In this document: in pieces, positions 9,622 through 17,300 of the stretch
Position numbering within the stretch: position 1 is the first letter of the stretch
Layout of the letters: each line of letters begins with the position of its first letter
Origin: Lachnospiraceae bacterium
GTDB lineage: Bacteria; Bacillota; Clostridia; Lachnospirales; Lachnospiraceae
DNA length: 64,000 nt
Assembly: GCA_900199595.1 (NCBI GenBank)
Contig: FZRB01000001.1
Location: 120,819 to 184,818, forward strand
Direction: 5' to 3'
Translations under genes and position numbers: made by a program
The notes under the pieces: model-generated
Databases searched by the model: none
Seen by the model: the letters and a program-made list of their open reading frames with translations, nothing else
Told to the model about the DNA's origin: nothing

Positions 9622-10506
9622 ATGAAAGCATTTAAAAAATTGCTTGCTGTATTAATGGTAGCACTGATAGTAGTGAGCACATTTTCTGCCGCTGATGTTG
9701 AGGCAGCAGCTAAGAAGATTACGACAGACAAGTACATTATCTATAAGAGTGCCGGAGTATATTCCAGCAGCTTCAAGCTGAAGATTAAGGCTAAGAAAGG
9801 CTACAACGTTTATTACACTACAAATGATAAGCCAACCGTGAAAAATGTAATCAAGAGCGGAAAGAACAAGTCTATTACAATCAATGGTCTGACTATTTTA
9901 AAGGTCTATGCTGTAAAGCAGTCAAAAAAGATGACAACTTCCAAGCTGAAGAAATATTTTAACAAGGGTAAGTTCACAAGCTATTCATATTCAATCTCTG
10001 ATTATCCTGCATTCAGCGAGTCCTTCACAGGAGTTAAGAAGGTTGTTATAGATGCAGTAGTTCAGAACAGAATGGAGTTCATGGGAGATGGAGTTAAGCT
10101 TCTTATAGCTGTTCCTGTTTTCTCAAAGCAGTTTATCAGTGCTGACGGCAAGACTACAGAGTACTTCGGAAGATTCGAGATGTTCGGTCTTAATGTTGAA
10201 AAGGGACGTTATATAGTAAAGAACGGTGGAACAGAACTGGTTAAGATAACTCTTGAAAAGTCAGGAACTGAGTACACGGCTACAGATATAAGATTTAACA
10301 TAGATGGTGAAGACAGCGAGGCTGATCTTCAGGATATGTGCAAAGGTCACAGAAATCTGGCAAGTGAGATGTCAAAGGCTGGAAGCAGTGAGTATCAGAA
10401 TCTTAAGGAAGTTGTTGAAGCACTTAAGACCTACAATACAAAGAATCAGATCACAGATATTACAGCAATTAAGTTCACAGATGGCCTTGCAGTATGTGTA
10501 GAATAA
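9622..10506 (+). CDS. Secreted protein with chitobiase-C-terminal-like N-domain, unknown function
   Basis: The ATG at 9622 is chosen over the adjoining TTG because it is better spaced from the AGGAGGT ribosome site. The signal peptide is clear: a KKLL basic start, a hydrophobic core, and a likely cut near VEAAA (residues 25-30). Residues about 35-100 resemble the small beta-rich domain of chitobiase/hexosaminidase C-termini (the YYTTNDKPT motif and ITINGLTILKVYAVK), common as a repeat on Lachnospiraceae surface proteins. The remaining 190 residues have no motif I know. It has its own promoter and is followed by a separate small transcript. No catalytic residues can be assigned; it may be a surface or matrix protein. 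Confidence 0.65.
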   Translation: MKAFKKLLAVLMVALIVVSTFSAADVEAAAKKITTDKYIIYKSAGVYSSSFKLKIKAKKGYNVYYTTNDKPTVKNVIKSGKNKSITINGLTILKVYAVKQSKKMTTSKLKKYFNKGKFTSYSYSISDYPAFSESFTGVKKVVIDAVVQNRMEFMGDGVKLLIAVPVFSKQFISADGKTTEYFGRFEMFGLNVEKGRYIVKNGGTELVKITLEKSGTEYTATDIRFNIDGEDSEADLQDMCKGHRNLASEMSKAGSSEYQNLKEVVEALKTYNTKNQITDITAIKFTDGLAVCVE

Positions 10507-10569
10507 TTGAATGCTGTTGAGGTAGCTGTAGTTAGAAACACAAGAGTTGGTTAACTTGCACAAAAGCAC

Positions 10570-10598
10570 TTTACATTTTTATGAAAATGTGCTATAGT
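10570..10598 (+). promoter_or_regulatory. Promoter of the putative small RNA
   Basis: TTTACA at 10570-10575, exactly 17 bases, then TATAGT at 10593-10598. Transcription would start near 10605, in a region without a long ORF. Confidence 0.65.
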
Positions 10599-10603
10599 AT
10601 ACA

Positions 10604-10717
10604 TACTTTTGAAGAAGGTATATGTGGGTGTACCTATTATAGAACGGATTGAGAGAGCCTGTTAGACTTAAGTTTGGGGAAGGAAGTCTGACAGGCTCTT
10701 TCGCTTTGATTTTTTTA
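10604..10717 (+). ncRNA. Putative small RNA or attenuated leader
   Basis: A strong promoter is followed by about 110 bases ending in a 19-bp hairpin (arms near 10651-10669 and 10684-10702) and a seven-T run at about 10711-10717. A small hairpin, GGTATA/TGTACC with one wobble, lies near 10618-10635. The only ORF is 13 codons, from GTG at 10624 to TAG at 10663-10665, behind a GAAGG-like site; its stop falls inside the 5' arm of the big hairpin. It could be a stand-alone sRNA or a leader-peptide attenuator for the lysozyme gene. No known family is recognised. Confidence 0.45.
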
Positions 10718-10739
10718 CAGTCAGTTTTACTTCACATGA

Positions 10740-10769
10740 TTGACATTTGATGGAATTATCTGTTATTGT
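10740..10769 (+). promoter_or_regulatory. Promoter directly abutting the GH25 start codon
   Basis: TTGACA at 10740-10745, an 18-base spacer and TATTGT at 10764-10769. The predicted transcription start (about 10775-10777) is almost at the ATG at 10778, where no Shine-Dalgarno is visible, so the mRNA may be leaderless. Confidence 0.5.
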
Positions 10770-10777
10770 TTTAAAAT

Positions 10778-11746
10778 ATGGAATCAAGAAAGAAACAAGT
10801 AAGAAAACAACATATGATAATATGGCTCTTCTTCGGAGTCATAGCTGTTGGTGCAGTGGTGGGACTTGTGAACAGCATTGACACTCATAAGGGAACTCCG
10901 CTGGACAGCTCTGTTATATTTGACGAAACTATCCCCTTCGATGCGGACTGGGAAATCCAGAAGGCCATTGAAGAGAATTATATCAATTATCTGCATATGG
11001 CATATGTGCTGATTGGAGACTATCCTGATTGCGAATATTATAAGATAAGTGCAAATGTAACCAGAAATGATTATAACTGGGGAGAGGATTTTTATGTAGA
11101 TGACGGGAAGCTTTATTATAACTACTATAAGGATGGTAAGGCTCTCGGAAAGCCCGGAATAGATGTATCTGAATTTCAGCATGATATAGACTGGGACAAG
11201 GTTAAGGCAACTGGAATGCAGGTTGCGATTATAAGACTCGGTTACCGCGGGTATGGCAGTGAGGGAAAGATACATCTGGACTCAATGTATGAGCACAATC
11301 TGGACAGCGCCATAAAGGTAGGAATGGAAACCGGAGTATATTTCTTCTCATCGGCTATTAACAGGGAAGAAGGAATCGAAGAGGCTGAGTTCTGTCTGAA
11401 GCATGTTAAAGGTAAGAAAATCAAGCTTCCGATCGTTATAGATACAGAATATGTCTTTGAGGATGAGTCGGCACGAGCAAATGAAATCTCCGTAGAAGAC
11501 AGAACTGCCGCCGTCGTAGGTTTTTGTGAAACCATAGAGGCAGCAGGTTATACTCCTATGATATATGCCAGCCGCGATCAGTTCGTAAAATATCTTGATA
11601 TAGATCAGATAGGTAACTGGCAGTTCTGGCTTGCGGCTTACGATACGCCCGTCTTCCCATACCATACCGAAGGGTATCAGTATTCGCCTTATGGTCTGGT
11701 AGACGGAATCGAAACACAGGTTGATTTAAACGTGTGGATGAAGTAA
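10778..11746 (+). CDS. Membrane-anchored GH25 family lysozyme (N-acetylmuramidase)
   Basis: A 322-residue protein. A basic N-terminus (RKKQVRK) leads into one hydrophobic segment (about residues 14-32), giving a membrane anchor with the enzyme outside. The GH25 domain spans about residues 125-320: GIDVSEFQHDIDW carries the first catalytic Asp region, PIVIDTEY the Asp-x-Glu pair, and the last strand reads QVDLNVW. The family cleaves the beta-1,4 bond between N-acetylmuramic acid and N-acetylglucosamine in peptidoglycan. About 90 residues between anchor and catalytic domain are unassigned. No ribosome site precedes the ATG (see promoter). A long perfect hairpin ends the transcript. Role: wall remodelling or lysis. 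Confidence 0.85.
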   Translation: MESRKKQVRKQHMIIWLFFGVIAVGAVVGLVNSIDTHKGTPLDSSVIFDETIPFDADWEIQKAIEENYINYLHMAYVLIGDYPDCEYYKISANVTRNDYNWGEDFYVDDGKLYYNYYKDGKALGKPGIDVSEFQHDIDWDKVKATGMQVAIIRLGYRGYGSEGKIHLDSMYEHNLDSAIKVGMETGVYFFSSAINREEGIEEAEFCLKHVKGKKIKLPIVIDTEYVFEDESARANEISVEDRTAAVVGFCETIEAAGYTPMIYASRDQFVKYLDIDQIGNWQFWLAAYDTPVFPYHTEGYQYSPYGLVDGIETQVDLNVWMK

Positions 11747-11749
11747 CTA

Positions 11750-11918
11750 TTCGCTGAAAAAACCAGCTGATATATACCCGTGCATGCTTGCATGCGAAGG
11801 TATATATCAGCTGGTTTTTAGTTACTGCGAAGCAGGAACGTAAAGCGCATGAGGGAGGTGTCTGCGTAGCAGACAGTAGAGCACGAAGTGCGGACATCCC
11901 GAATGTGTTTTCAGCGAA
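11750..11918. repeat. Structured repeat element, copy A (11-bp terminal inverted repeats)
   Basis: TTCGCTGAAAA at 11750-11760 and TTTTCAGCGAA at 11908-11918 are perfect inverted repeats. Between them lie a terminator hairpin and a compact block with GTCTGC-gta-GCAGAC, GCAC-gaa-GTGC and a GGGA/TCCC helix. The block aligns with copy B at 39720-39815 (shared GGAAC, GAGG, TGTCTGCG-AGCAGAC, CGAAG and CCGAATG). The outer helix differs at two positions, with compensating changes in both arms. No transposase is present. Confidence 0.6.
11757..11819. terminator. Bidirectional terminator between GH25 and GH13 genes
   Basis: A perfect 20-bp stem (11759-11778 with 11799-11818) is flanked by A and T runs on both sides. 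The 20-base loop itself contains GCATGC twice. It serves the convergent lysozyme (plus) and amylase-family (minus) genes. Confidence 0.85.
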
Positions 11919-11931
11919 AAGTTTTTGCGGG

Positions 11932-13242
11932 TTATCTTTCCATCAGCCACACCTCAGCTGAATAAGGCTTAAGCTCCGATCCACCTCCAAAGTCGTGGAG
12001 AGTTCCGGTAATGAGTTCCTGAGCCTGACCACAGCCGGCATCAAAATGTGCAGTATAAGGCTGGTCGGACGCATTTATTGCAACCATAATCCTTTCATTC
12101 TGAGATTTACGTTCAAATATACACTGATGATTAGTGAGGACAACACTGCGGAAGCTTCCGTAGTTAAGTGCCTCGCTATGTTTTTTTATCTCAGCAAGCT
12201 TAGCTATAAGGTCAGTAAGTTCATTCCACTGTGGCTCCTCAAAGCATGCGCGAAGTGCCGGATCGCCTTCCTCTTTACGAGCTTCAGTTCCCCATTCACT
12301 TCCATAATAAACACAAGGGAAGCCCGGCATACTGAAGGTAAGAGTATATATAAGCGGGAGATGATTCTTATTGTTAAGATTGCTTGCAATTCTTGTGACA
12401 TCGTGATTATCCACAAATGACATAAGGTGCATGTTCTTATAGCGGCACCAGTCTTCCGGACCGAACTGCTGCATAAGTGAGTGGATTATCTCAAACATAT
12501 TCATGGAATTGAAGCTTGAGAAGAGTCCCTTATAACATGCATAATTTGTACAGCTGTCCAGCATTCCCGGACCTACGAACATAGCGTAGTCACCATGAAG
12601 AAGCTCGCCCAGAAGAAGGAACTCATCCTTCAGCCCCAGGGTATATTCCTTCAGGTTGTGGATAAAGCCTCTGTCGAGACAGTAGGCAACATCGAGTCTC
12701 AGTCCGTCGATATCGAAATAATCAACCCAGTATTTAATCTTGTCAAATATATGATCTACAACAGCTGGATTATGAAGATTCAGCTTAACGAGATCATAAT
12801 TACCTTCCCAGCCCTCATACCAGAAACCGTCATTGTAGTTGGAGTTTCCGTCGAAGGATATATGGAACCAGTCCTTATAAGGTGAATCCCATTTCTTTTC
12901 CAGAACATCCTGAAATGCCCAGAAGCCGCGTCCCACATGATTGAATACTCCGTCAAGAACGACCTTGATTCCGGTCTCATGAAGAGCGTCAACAACCTTT
13001 TTAAAATCCTCATTTGTACCGAGACGCTTGTCTATAAGTCCATAGTCTCTTGTGTTGTAACCATGTGTATCAGATTCGAAGACAGGTGAGAAGTAGATGG
13101 CATTTGCGCCAAGCTTCTGGATGTGGGGTATCCAGTCAATAACCTTAAGGATTCTTGATGTAAGCACTCCGTCATTATCGTAGGGAGCACCGCAGAATCC
13201 CAGCGGATAGATCTGATAAAATACTGATTCTTCATACCACAT
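11932..13242 (-). CDS. GH13 alpha-amylase-family glycosidase (cytoplasmic)
   Basis: A 436-residue protein. The ATG at 13242 is preferred to an upstream in-frame ATG at 13266 because AGGAGG lies 8 bases before it. All four GH13 conserved regions are visible: GVFNHVG (region I), GLRLDVAYCLD (region II, nucleophile Asp), LLGELLHGD (region III, acid/base Glu) and FVDNHDVTR (region IV, transition-state Asp). The catalytic (beta/alpha)8 barrel starts at once (VFYQIYPLGF) and a short beta domain ends the protein. With no signal peptide, it probably hydrolyses maltodextrins or similar alpha-glucans after uptake; subfamily and bond preference cannot be read by eye. It lies 57 bases downstream of the DUF2339-like gene, likely in one transcript. 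Confidence 0.88.
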   Translation of the reverse strand: MWYEESVFYQIYPLGFCGAPYDNDGVLTSRILKVIDWIPHIQKLGANAIYFSPVFESDTHGYNTRDYGLIDKRLGTNEDFKKVVDALHETGIKVVLDGVFNHVGRGFWAFQDVLEKKWDSPYKDWFHISFDGNSNYNDGFWYEGWEGNYDLVKLNLHNPAVVDHIFDKIKYWVDYFDIDGLRLDVAYCLDRGFIHNLKEYTLGLKDEFLLLGELLHGDYAMFVGPGMLDSCTNYACYKGLFSSFNSMNMFEIIHSLMQQFGPEDWCRYKNMHLMSFVDNHDVTRIASNLNNKNHLPLIYTLTFSMPGFPCVYYGSEWGTEARKEEGDPALRACFEEPQWNELTDLIAKLAEIKKHSEALNYGSFRSVVLTNHQCIFERKSQNERIMVAINASDQPYTAHFDAGCGQAQELITGTLHDFGGGSELKPYSAEVWLMER

Positions 13243-13299
13243 AATTATTTCCTCCTTGTAAATCAACAGTCACGTCAGCCGCAATTGTTAAAAATTATG

Positions 13300-15600
13300 T
13301 TAACCAGCCCTGCGAAGTTTTTTCTCGGCCAGGCTGTAAACAGCGCTTATTACGAAGCATAGGACACCGCTGATGAAGAAGCTGATGGCGTGTCCCATTG
13401 TGTTTTCATATGTTATGTCAACCATCACCAGTTTCACAACGCATATCATTGAAACCACAAGTCCATAGATTCTGATACTCTTGATATCGAGCACAAAGCC
13501 TACAACTATAAATATAATTGCTAGTATAAATGCACTTATACTGAGAACATAGTTTTCTGCATCGTAGGATGCAAGGATACACATTACAAGTATAGTGAAT
13601 TTAACTCCAACATATATGGAAGGTAAAGTCTCTTTTTCCTTCAGCAGCCTGCGTACATTTATGCAGAAGAGACCGATAGCCCCCAGTACTGTCATGAAAT
13701 GCATCAAAGGATCCGATACCTCATTTAGTGCATAGAGAGAGAATAGCATGAGCAGCGCATTTATCACATAGGTTATGATCCTGAATGATTTTTCTTCATC
13801 GTGAGTGAGCCAGCTCTTTCCGTATGGTGTGAGCAGTGCAGCCAGATTCAGACCACCGAACAGGAATAAGAAGCCTAAAACGGACTGATCACTATTCAAG
13901 TGGAACTCATCGGTGTATCTTATATAAAGCAGCATCAGACTTGGCAGATAGATCGCATAGGATGCCCCTTTGACAGCCACGTGGTATTCGTTCCTTTTAA
14001 TTACCATGAAAAATGTAATAATCAGGAATGCCATAAGTGGCAGCAGAGTAAAGCTGGGGAGCTCCAGATTAATGCTGAAGGCCAGTATTCCAAATGCCAC
14101 AAGTCCCTTTATCTGAGTGAGCCTGTCACTCTTTATAAATCCATATATCAGAAGCGGTATGGCTATCAGAGCCGCACCGGCATATTCGCGAAGCTCCTTT
14201 ACATTCATTATACATACGTAGATGATGGCTATCTCCAGTAGCTGCCATATCTCCATCAGAACCGAATAGAGTCCTTCTGTAAGTCTGTCCTTCCATTTAA
14301 GCTTGAAGTATTCGAGCATGACATATATGTTGATGGCCAGTATCATTACGGCTATCCAGGAAGGTTTGTCCTTCGGTATCAGATAATAGACATCAAAGTA
14401 AAGGATAACATTTGCAAGCATGCAAAGTATCGGGAGATAGGACGAATTTTCCTTATTCAGCTTCAACATGTAAAGAATGATTATTCCAATGCTGAAGGCT
14501 GCAAGAAATACCAGTGAGATGGATATTTCAGTAACATGTCCTTCACTATGAATAATACCGTAGTCGGAAATCGTAAGTGCTAACAGTGCGACCAGTCCGA
14601 AAGCACCATGTATGATAAGTGAAATATTGTCTTGTATTCTGAAGGCGAGAAATGCGGTAACTCCGATTATTGAATATACAGTAAGTATCATCAGCATCGT
14701 ACTGTCAGAATTACTGACACAGCTGTAGCAGCCGAAGATGATGGATACAAGAATCCCAACCTCGCCGATTATTTCAAATAGTCTCTGTTTATATTTGGAC
14801 AGGAATAGAACTCCGCCCGCCCAGAGAAGTATCATAAAATATAGAACTAAATCATTTATTATGTGGAAGTAGGCATTACACATAAACAGCGATATATAGA
14901 CTGCACCGACTCCGCATGCGGCCAGCGACAGGAAAAATGTACTCTTTCTGTCTTTTTTGAACCACATTATAAGACCAAACACTGTGATGCCGATGCTGAC
15001 TGTCAGCATCAGGGTAACCTTCATGCCATCAGTGAGAAGAGGTATCATCAGAGTGGCGAAGAGTATAAAGCTGATGAAGATAAGAACAGAAGCTGCGATA
15101 CCCATGATGTTTTTGCCGAGCATCTCCTCAGTGTTGATTGACTTTTTGACCGGCTCATACTGCATAGGTGGTATTGGATCGATAGCATTGCCGTATCGTT
15201 GATCCCAGAGCATCTTCGAAGAAACAGGCTGCTGAACCTGCGGCTGTTGCTGTACTTGAGGCTGCTGCTGAGCCTGCGATTGCGGCTGAGCCGTCTGCTG
15301 ATATGGCTGTTTTGGCTGAGCCTGGTATGGCTGCTGCATCTGCTGCTGTCCGTATGGCTGCATGGTCTGCTTCTGAGCCGCCTGCTGGTATATTGACCGA
15401 GGCTGCATATTCTGCTGCTGCGCCTGAACCTGCTGTCCGCTCTGCTGAGGTGTCTGCATCGAAGCCTGCACATTTGTCTGTGGCTGCCCTGATTTCAGAG
15501 CTGCCAGCTCGGCTTCCATGGAGCTGATCTTCGAGCTGAGACTGAGAAGCATCCGCTTACTCTGTTCTAATTCATTTTCTAAGTGTTGAATATCAGACAT
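13300..15600 (-). CDS. DUF2339-like polytopic membrane protein with coiled-coil and Gln-rich N-terminus
   Basis: A 766-residue protein. Residues about 1-40 form a heptad-like coiled coil (LENELEQSKRMLLSLSSKISS), about 45-130 are Gln/Pro/Ala-rich low complexity, and from about 155 onward there are roughly 20 hydrophobic segments beginning with the EEMLGKNIMGIAASVLIF start typical of DUF2339 predicted membrane proteins (which usually read LG-x-N-x-x-x-x-I-G). The family's function is not known to me; cell-envelope roles have been supposed. Its own promoter lies at 15676-15704, and the GH13 gene follows closely. The CAG/CTG-rich coding repeat throws up long ORFs on the opposite strand, which are shadows. 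Confidence 0.75.
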   Translation of the reverse strand: MSDIQHLENELEQSKRMLLSLSSKISSMEAELAALKSGQPQTNVQASMQTPQQSGQQVQAQQQNMQPRSIYQQAAQKQTMQPYGQQQMQQPYQAQPKQPYQQTAQPQSQAQQQPQVQQQPQVQQPVSSKMLWDQRYGNAIDPIPPMQYEPVKKSINTEEMLGKNIMGIAASVLIFISFILFATLMIPLLTDGMKVTLMLTVSIGITVFGLIMWFKKDRKSTFFLSLAACGVGAVYISLFMCNAYFHIINDLVLYFMILLWAGGVLFLSKYKQRLFEIIGEVGILVSIIFGCYSCVSNSDSTMLMILTVYSIIGVTAFLAFRIQDNISLIIHGAFGLVALLALTISDYGIIHSEGHVTEISISLVFLAAFSIGIIILYMLKLNKENSSYLPILCMLANVILYFDVYYLIPKDKPSWIAVMILAINIYVMLEYFKLKWKDRLTEGLYSVLMEIWQLLEIAIIYVCIMNVKELREYAGAALIAIPLLIYGFIKSDRLTQIKGLVAFGILAFSINLELPSFTLLPLMAFLIITFFMVIKRNEYHVAVKGASYAIYLPSLMLLYIRYTDEFHLNSDQSVLGFLFLFGGLNLAALLTPYGKSWLTHDEEKSFRIITYVINALLMLFSLYALNEVSDPLMHFMTVLGAIGLFCINVRRLLKEKETLPSIYVGVKFTILVMCILASYDAENYVLSISAFILAIIFIVVGFVLDIKSIRIYGLVVSMICVVKLVMVDITYENTMGHAISFFISGVLCFVISAVYSLAEKKLRRAG

Positions 15601-15675
15601 ATTATCCCCCCTCCTGATATTTCATTACTCTTCCATATAAAGCTGACAATGAATTATCATTAAAAAACAATAATT

Positions 15676-15704
15676 AGTATACCTTATACGAAGATTTGTG
15701 TCAA
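15676..15704 (-). promoter_or_regulatory. Promoter of the DUF2339-like/GH13 transcript
   Basis: Read on the minus strand: a perfect TTGACA (15704-15699), a 17-base spacer, then TATACT (15681-15676), about 75 bases upstream of the ATG at 15600. Confidence 0.8.
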
Positions 15705-15721
15705 AGAAGCCACGTTTTTGG

Positions 15722-15750
15722 TTGTAATAGATTTTAAGAAATGGTAAAAT
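15722..15750 (+). promoter_or_regulatory. Promoter of pgi
   Basis: TTGTAA at 15722-15727, 17 bases, TAAAAT at 15745-15750. The leader to the ATG at 15836 is about 80 bases. It is divergent from, and just beside, the DUF2339-like promoter. Confidence 0.55.
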
Positions 15751-15835
15751 CTATAAGATTATGTGGCTTTGCCAATATTACTGTAAATAGTAAGAGCATA
15801 AACCATCAAAATAACAAAAAAGGAGTGAATAAAAT

Positions 15836-17191
15836 ATGTCACAGAAAATAGCTTTTAATTTTGACAATACCAAGTTTATGGCAAGTGATGCTGATATCGA
15901 GGCTATTAAGCCAAGAATTGAAGCAGCAAAGAAGACTCTTGTTGAGAAGACAGGCGAAGGAAATGATTTCCTCGGATGGATCGATCTTCCAGTTGATTAT
16001 GATAAGGAAGAGTTTGACCGCATCAAGAAGGCTGCTGCAAAGATCCAGAGTGATTCAGATGTTCTTCTTGTAATCGGAATCGGTGGTTCTTACCTCGGTG
16101 CAAGAGCAGCTATCGAAGCTCTTCGTCATGGCTTCTATAATTCAGTTTCAAAGGAGATCAGAAAGACTCCTGAGATATATTACTGTGGTAACAACTTAAG
16201 CTCAACCTATGTATCTGAGCTGATCGAGGTTATCGGTGACAGAGATTTCTCTATAAATGTTATCTCTAAGTCAGGTACAACTACTGAGTGTTCAGTTGCT
16301 TTCCGTCTCTTCAAGGAGCTTATCGAGAAGAAGTATGGAAAGGAGGAGGCATCTAAGAGAATCTACGCTACAACAGATAAGGCTCGTGGAGCTCTTAAGA
16401 CTCTTTCTAATGAAGAAGGTTATGAGACATTTGTTGTTCCTGATGATGTAGGAGGACGTTTCTCGGTTCTTACAGCAGTTGGTCTTCTTCCAATCGCTGC
16501 TTCAGGAGCAGATATAGATAAGCTGATGCAGGGTGCTGCAAATGCAAGAGAGTTCTGTCTTGCTGAAGGCTTCGATACAAGCGATGTTCTTAAGTATGCA
16601 GCAGTAAGAAATGTACTCCATGAGAAAGGTCTCGGCATGGAAATCCTCGGCAACTTCGAGCCTGCACTTCACTTTGTAACAGAGTGGTGGAAGCAGCTCT
16701 ACGGAGAGAGCGAGGGAAAGGATGGAAAGGGTATCTTCCCTGCAGGTGTTGACTTCACAACTGACCTTCACTCACTTGGACAGTTCATCCAGGAAGGAAC
16801 AAAGAATCATTTCGAAACATTTATCAACGTGCTCAATCCTCGTAAGGCTGTAGTAATGCAGAAGGAAGAGACAGATCTTGATGGTCTTAACTATCTTGCA
16901 GGACAGACTGTTGATTTCATAAATAAATGTGCCATGAACGGAACTATCCTCGCACATGTTGACGGTGGCGTTCCTAACATCAGAATAGATATGGATACTA
17001 TTGATGAGCTTTCACTTGGAGAGCTGTTCTACAAGTTCGAGTTTGCATGCGGCGTAAGTGGATATACACTTGGAGTTAATCCATTTAATCAGCCTGGAGT
17101 TGAGAGCTACAAGAAGAACATGTTTGCACTTCTTGGCAAGCCTGGCTTCGAAGATATGACAGCTGAGCTTAGAGCGAGACTTGGAAACTAG
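15836..17191 (+). CDS. pgi: Glucose-6-phosphate isomerase
   Basis: A 451-residue protein, the usual length for the short Firmicute form. It interconverts glucose-6-phosphate and fructose-6-phosphate in glycolysis. Signature motifs are present: [20 protein letters not shown] in the first sugar-isomerase domain, [10 protein letters not shown] (phosphate-binding SGTT), and [18 protein letters not shown] with the conserved Gln/Glu region. GGAG lies 9 bases upstream of the ATG. Codon use (GAT, CTT, GCA, AAG) is strongly biased, as expected for a highly expressed gene. It has its own promoter and a GC-rich terminator at 17256, so it is probably monocistronic. Confidence 0.95.
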   Translation: MSQKIAFNFDNTKFMASDADIEAIKPRIEAAKKTLVEKTGEGNDFLGWIDLPVDYDKEEFDRIKKAAAKIQSDSDVLLVIGIGGSYLGARAAIEALRHGFYNSVSKEIRKTPEIYYCGNNLSSTYVSELIEVIGDRDFSINVISKSGTTTECSVAFRLFKELIEKKYGKEEASKRIYATTDKARGALKTLSNEEGYETFVVPDDVGGRFSVLTAVGLLPIAASGADIDKLMQGAANAREFCLAEGFDTSDVLKYAAVRNVLHEKGLGMEILGNFEPALHFVTEWWKQLYGESEGKDGKGIFPAGVDFTTDLHSLGQFIQEGTKNHFETFINVLNPRKAVVMQKEETDLDGLNYLAGQTVDFINKCAMNGTILAHVDGGVPNIRIDMDTIDELSLGELFYKFEFACGVSGYTLGVNPFNQPGVESYKKNMFALLGKPGFEDMTAELRARLGN

Positions 17192-17255
17192 TAATCAGCT
17201 TCTGATTAACTAGATATGTCAAAATGATATGATTTGTCGTCGAATGACGGCTGAA

Positions 17256-17284
17256 AAAAGGCGGCAGGAAACGCCGCCTTTTTA
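17256..17284 (+). terminator. Intrinsic terminator after pgi
   Basis: GGCGGC and GCCGCC arms around a 7-base loop, an A-run before and a five-T run after. It ends only 16 bases before the ATG of the next gene, so the downstream pair depends on read-through or on a promoter inside the pgi end. Confidence 0.85.
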
Positions 17285-17300
17285 AGAACAGGAGTTTTAT

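Noticed and set aside
11750-11918. Insertion sequence or MITE with target-site duplication
   Set aside because: Inverted repeats are present but I see no convincing target duplication or transposase; covariation favours a structured element, so it was recorded as a repeat only.
15199-15527. Leu- or Ala-rich plus-strand ORFs opposite the Gln-rich segment
   Set aside because: Shadows of the CAG/CTG-rich coding region of the DUF2339-like gene.
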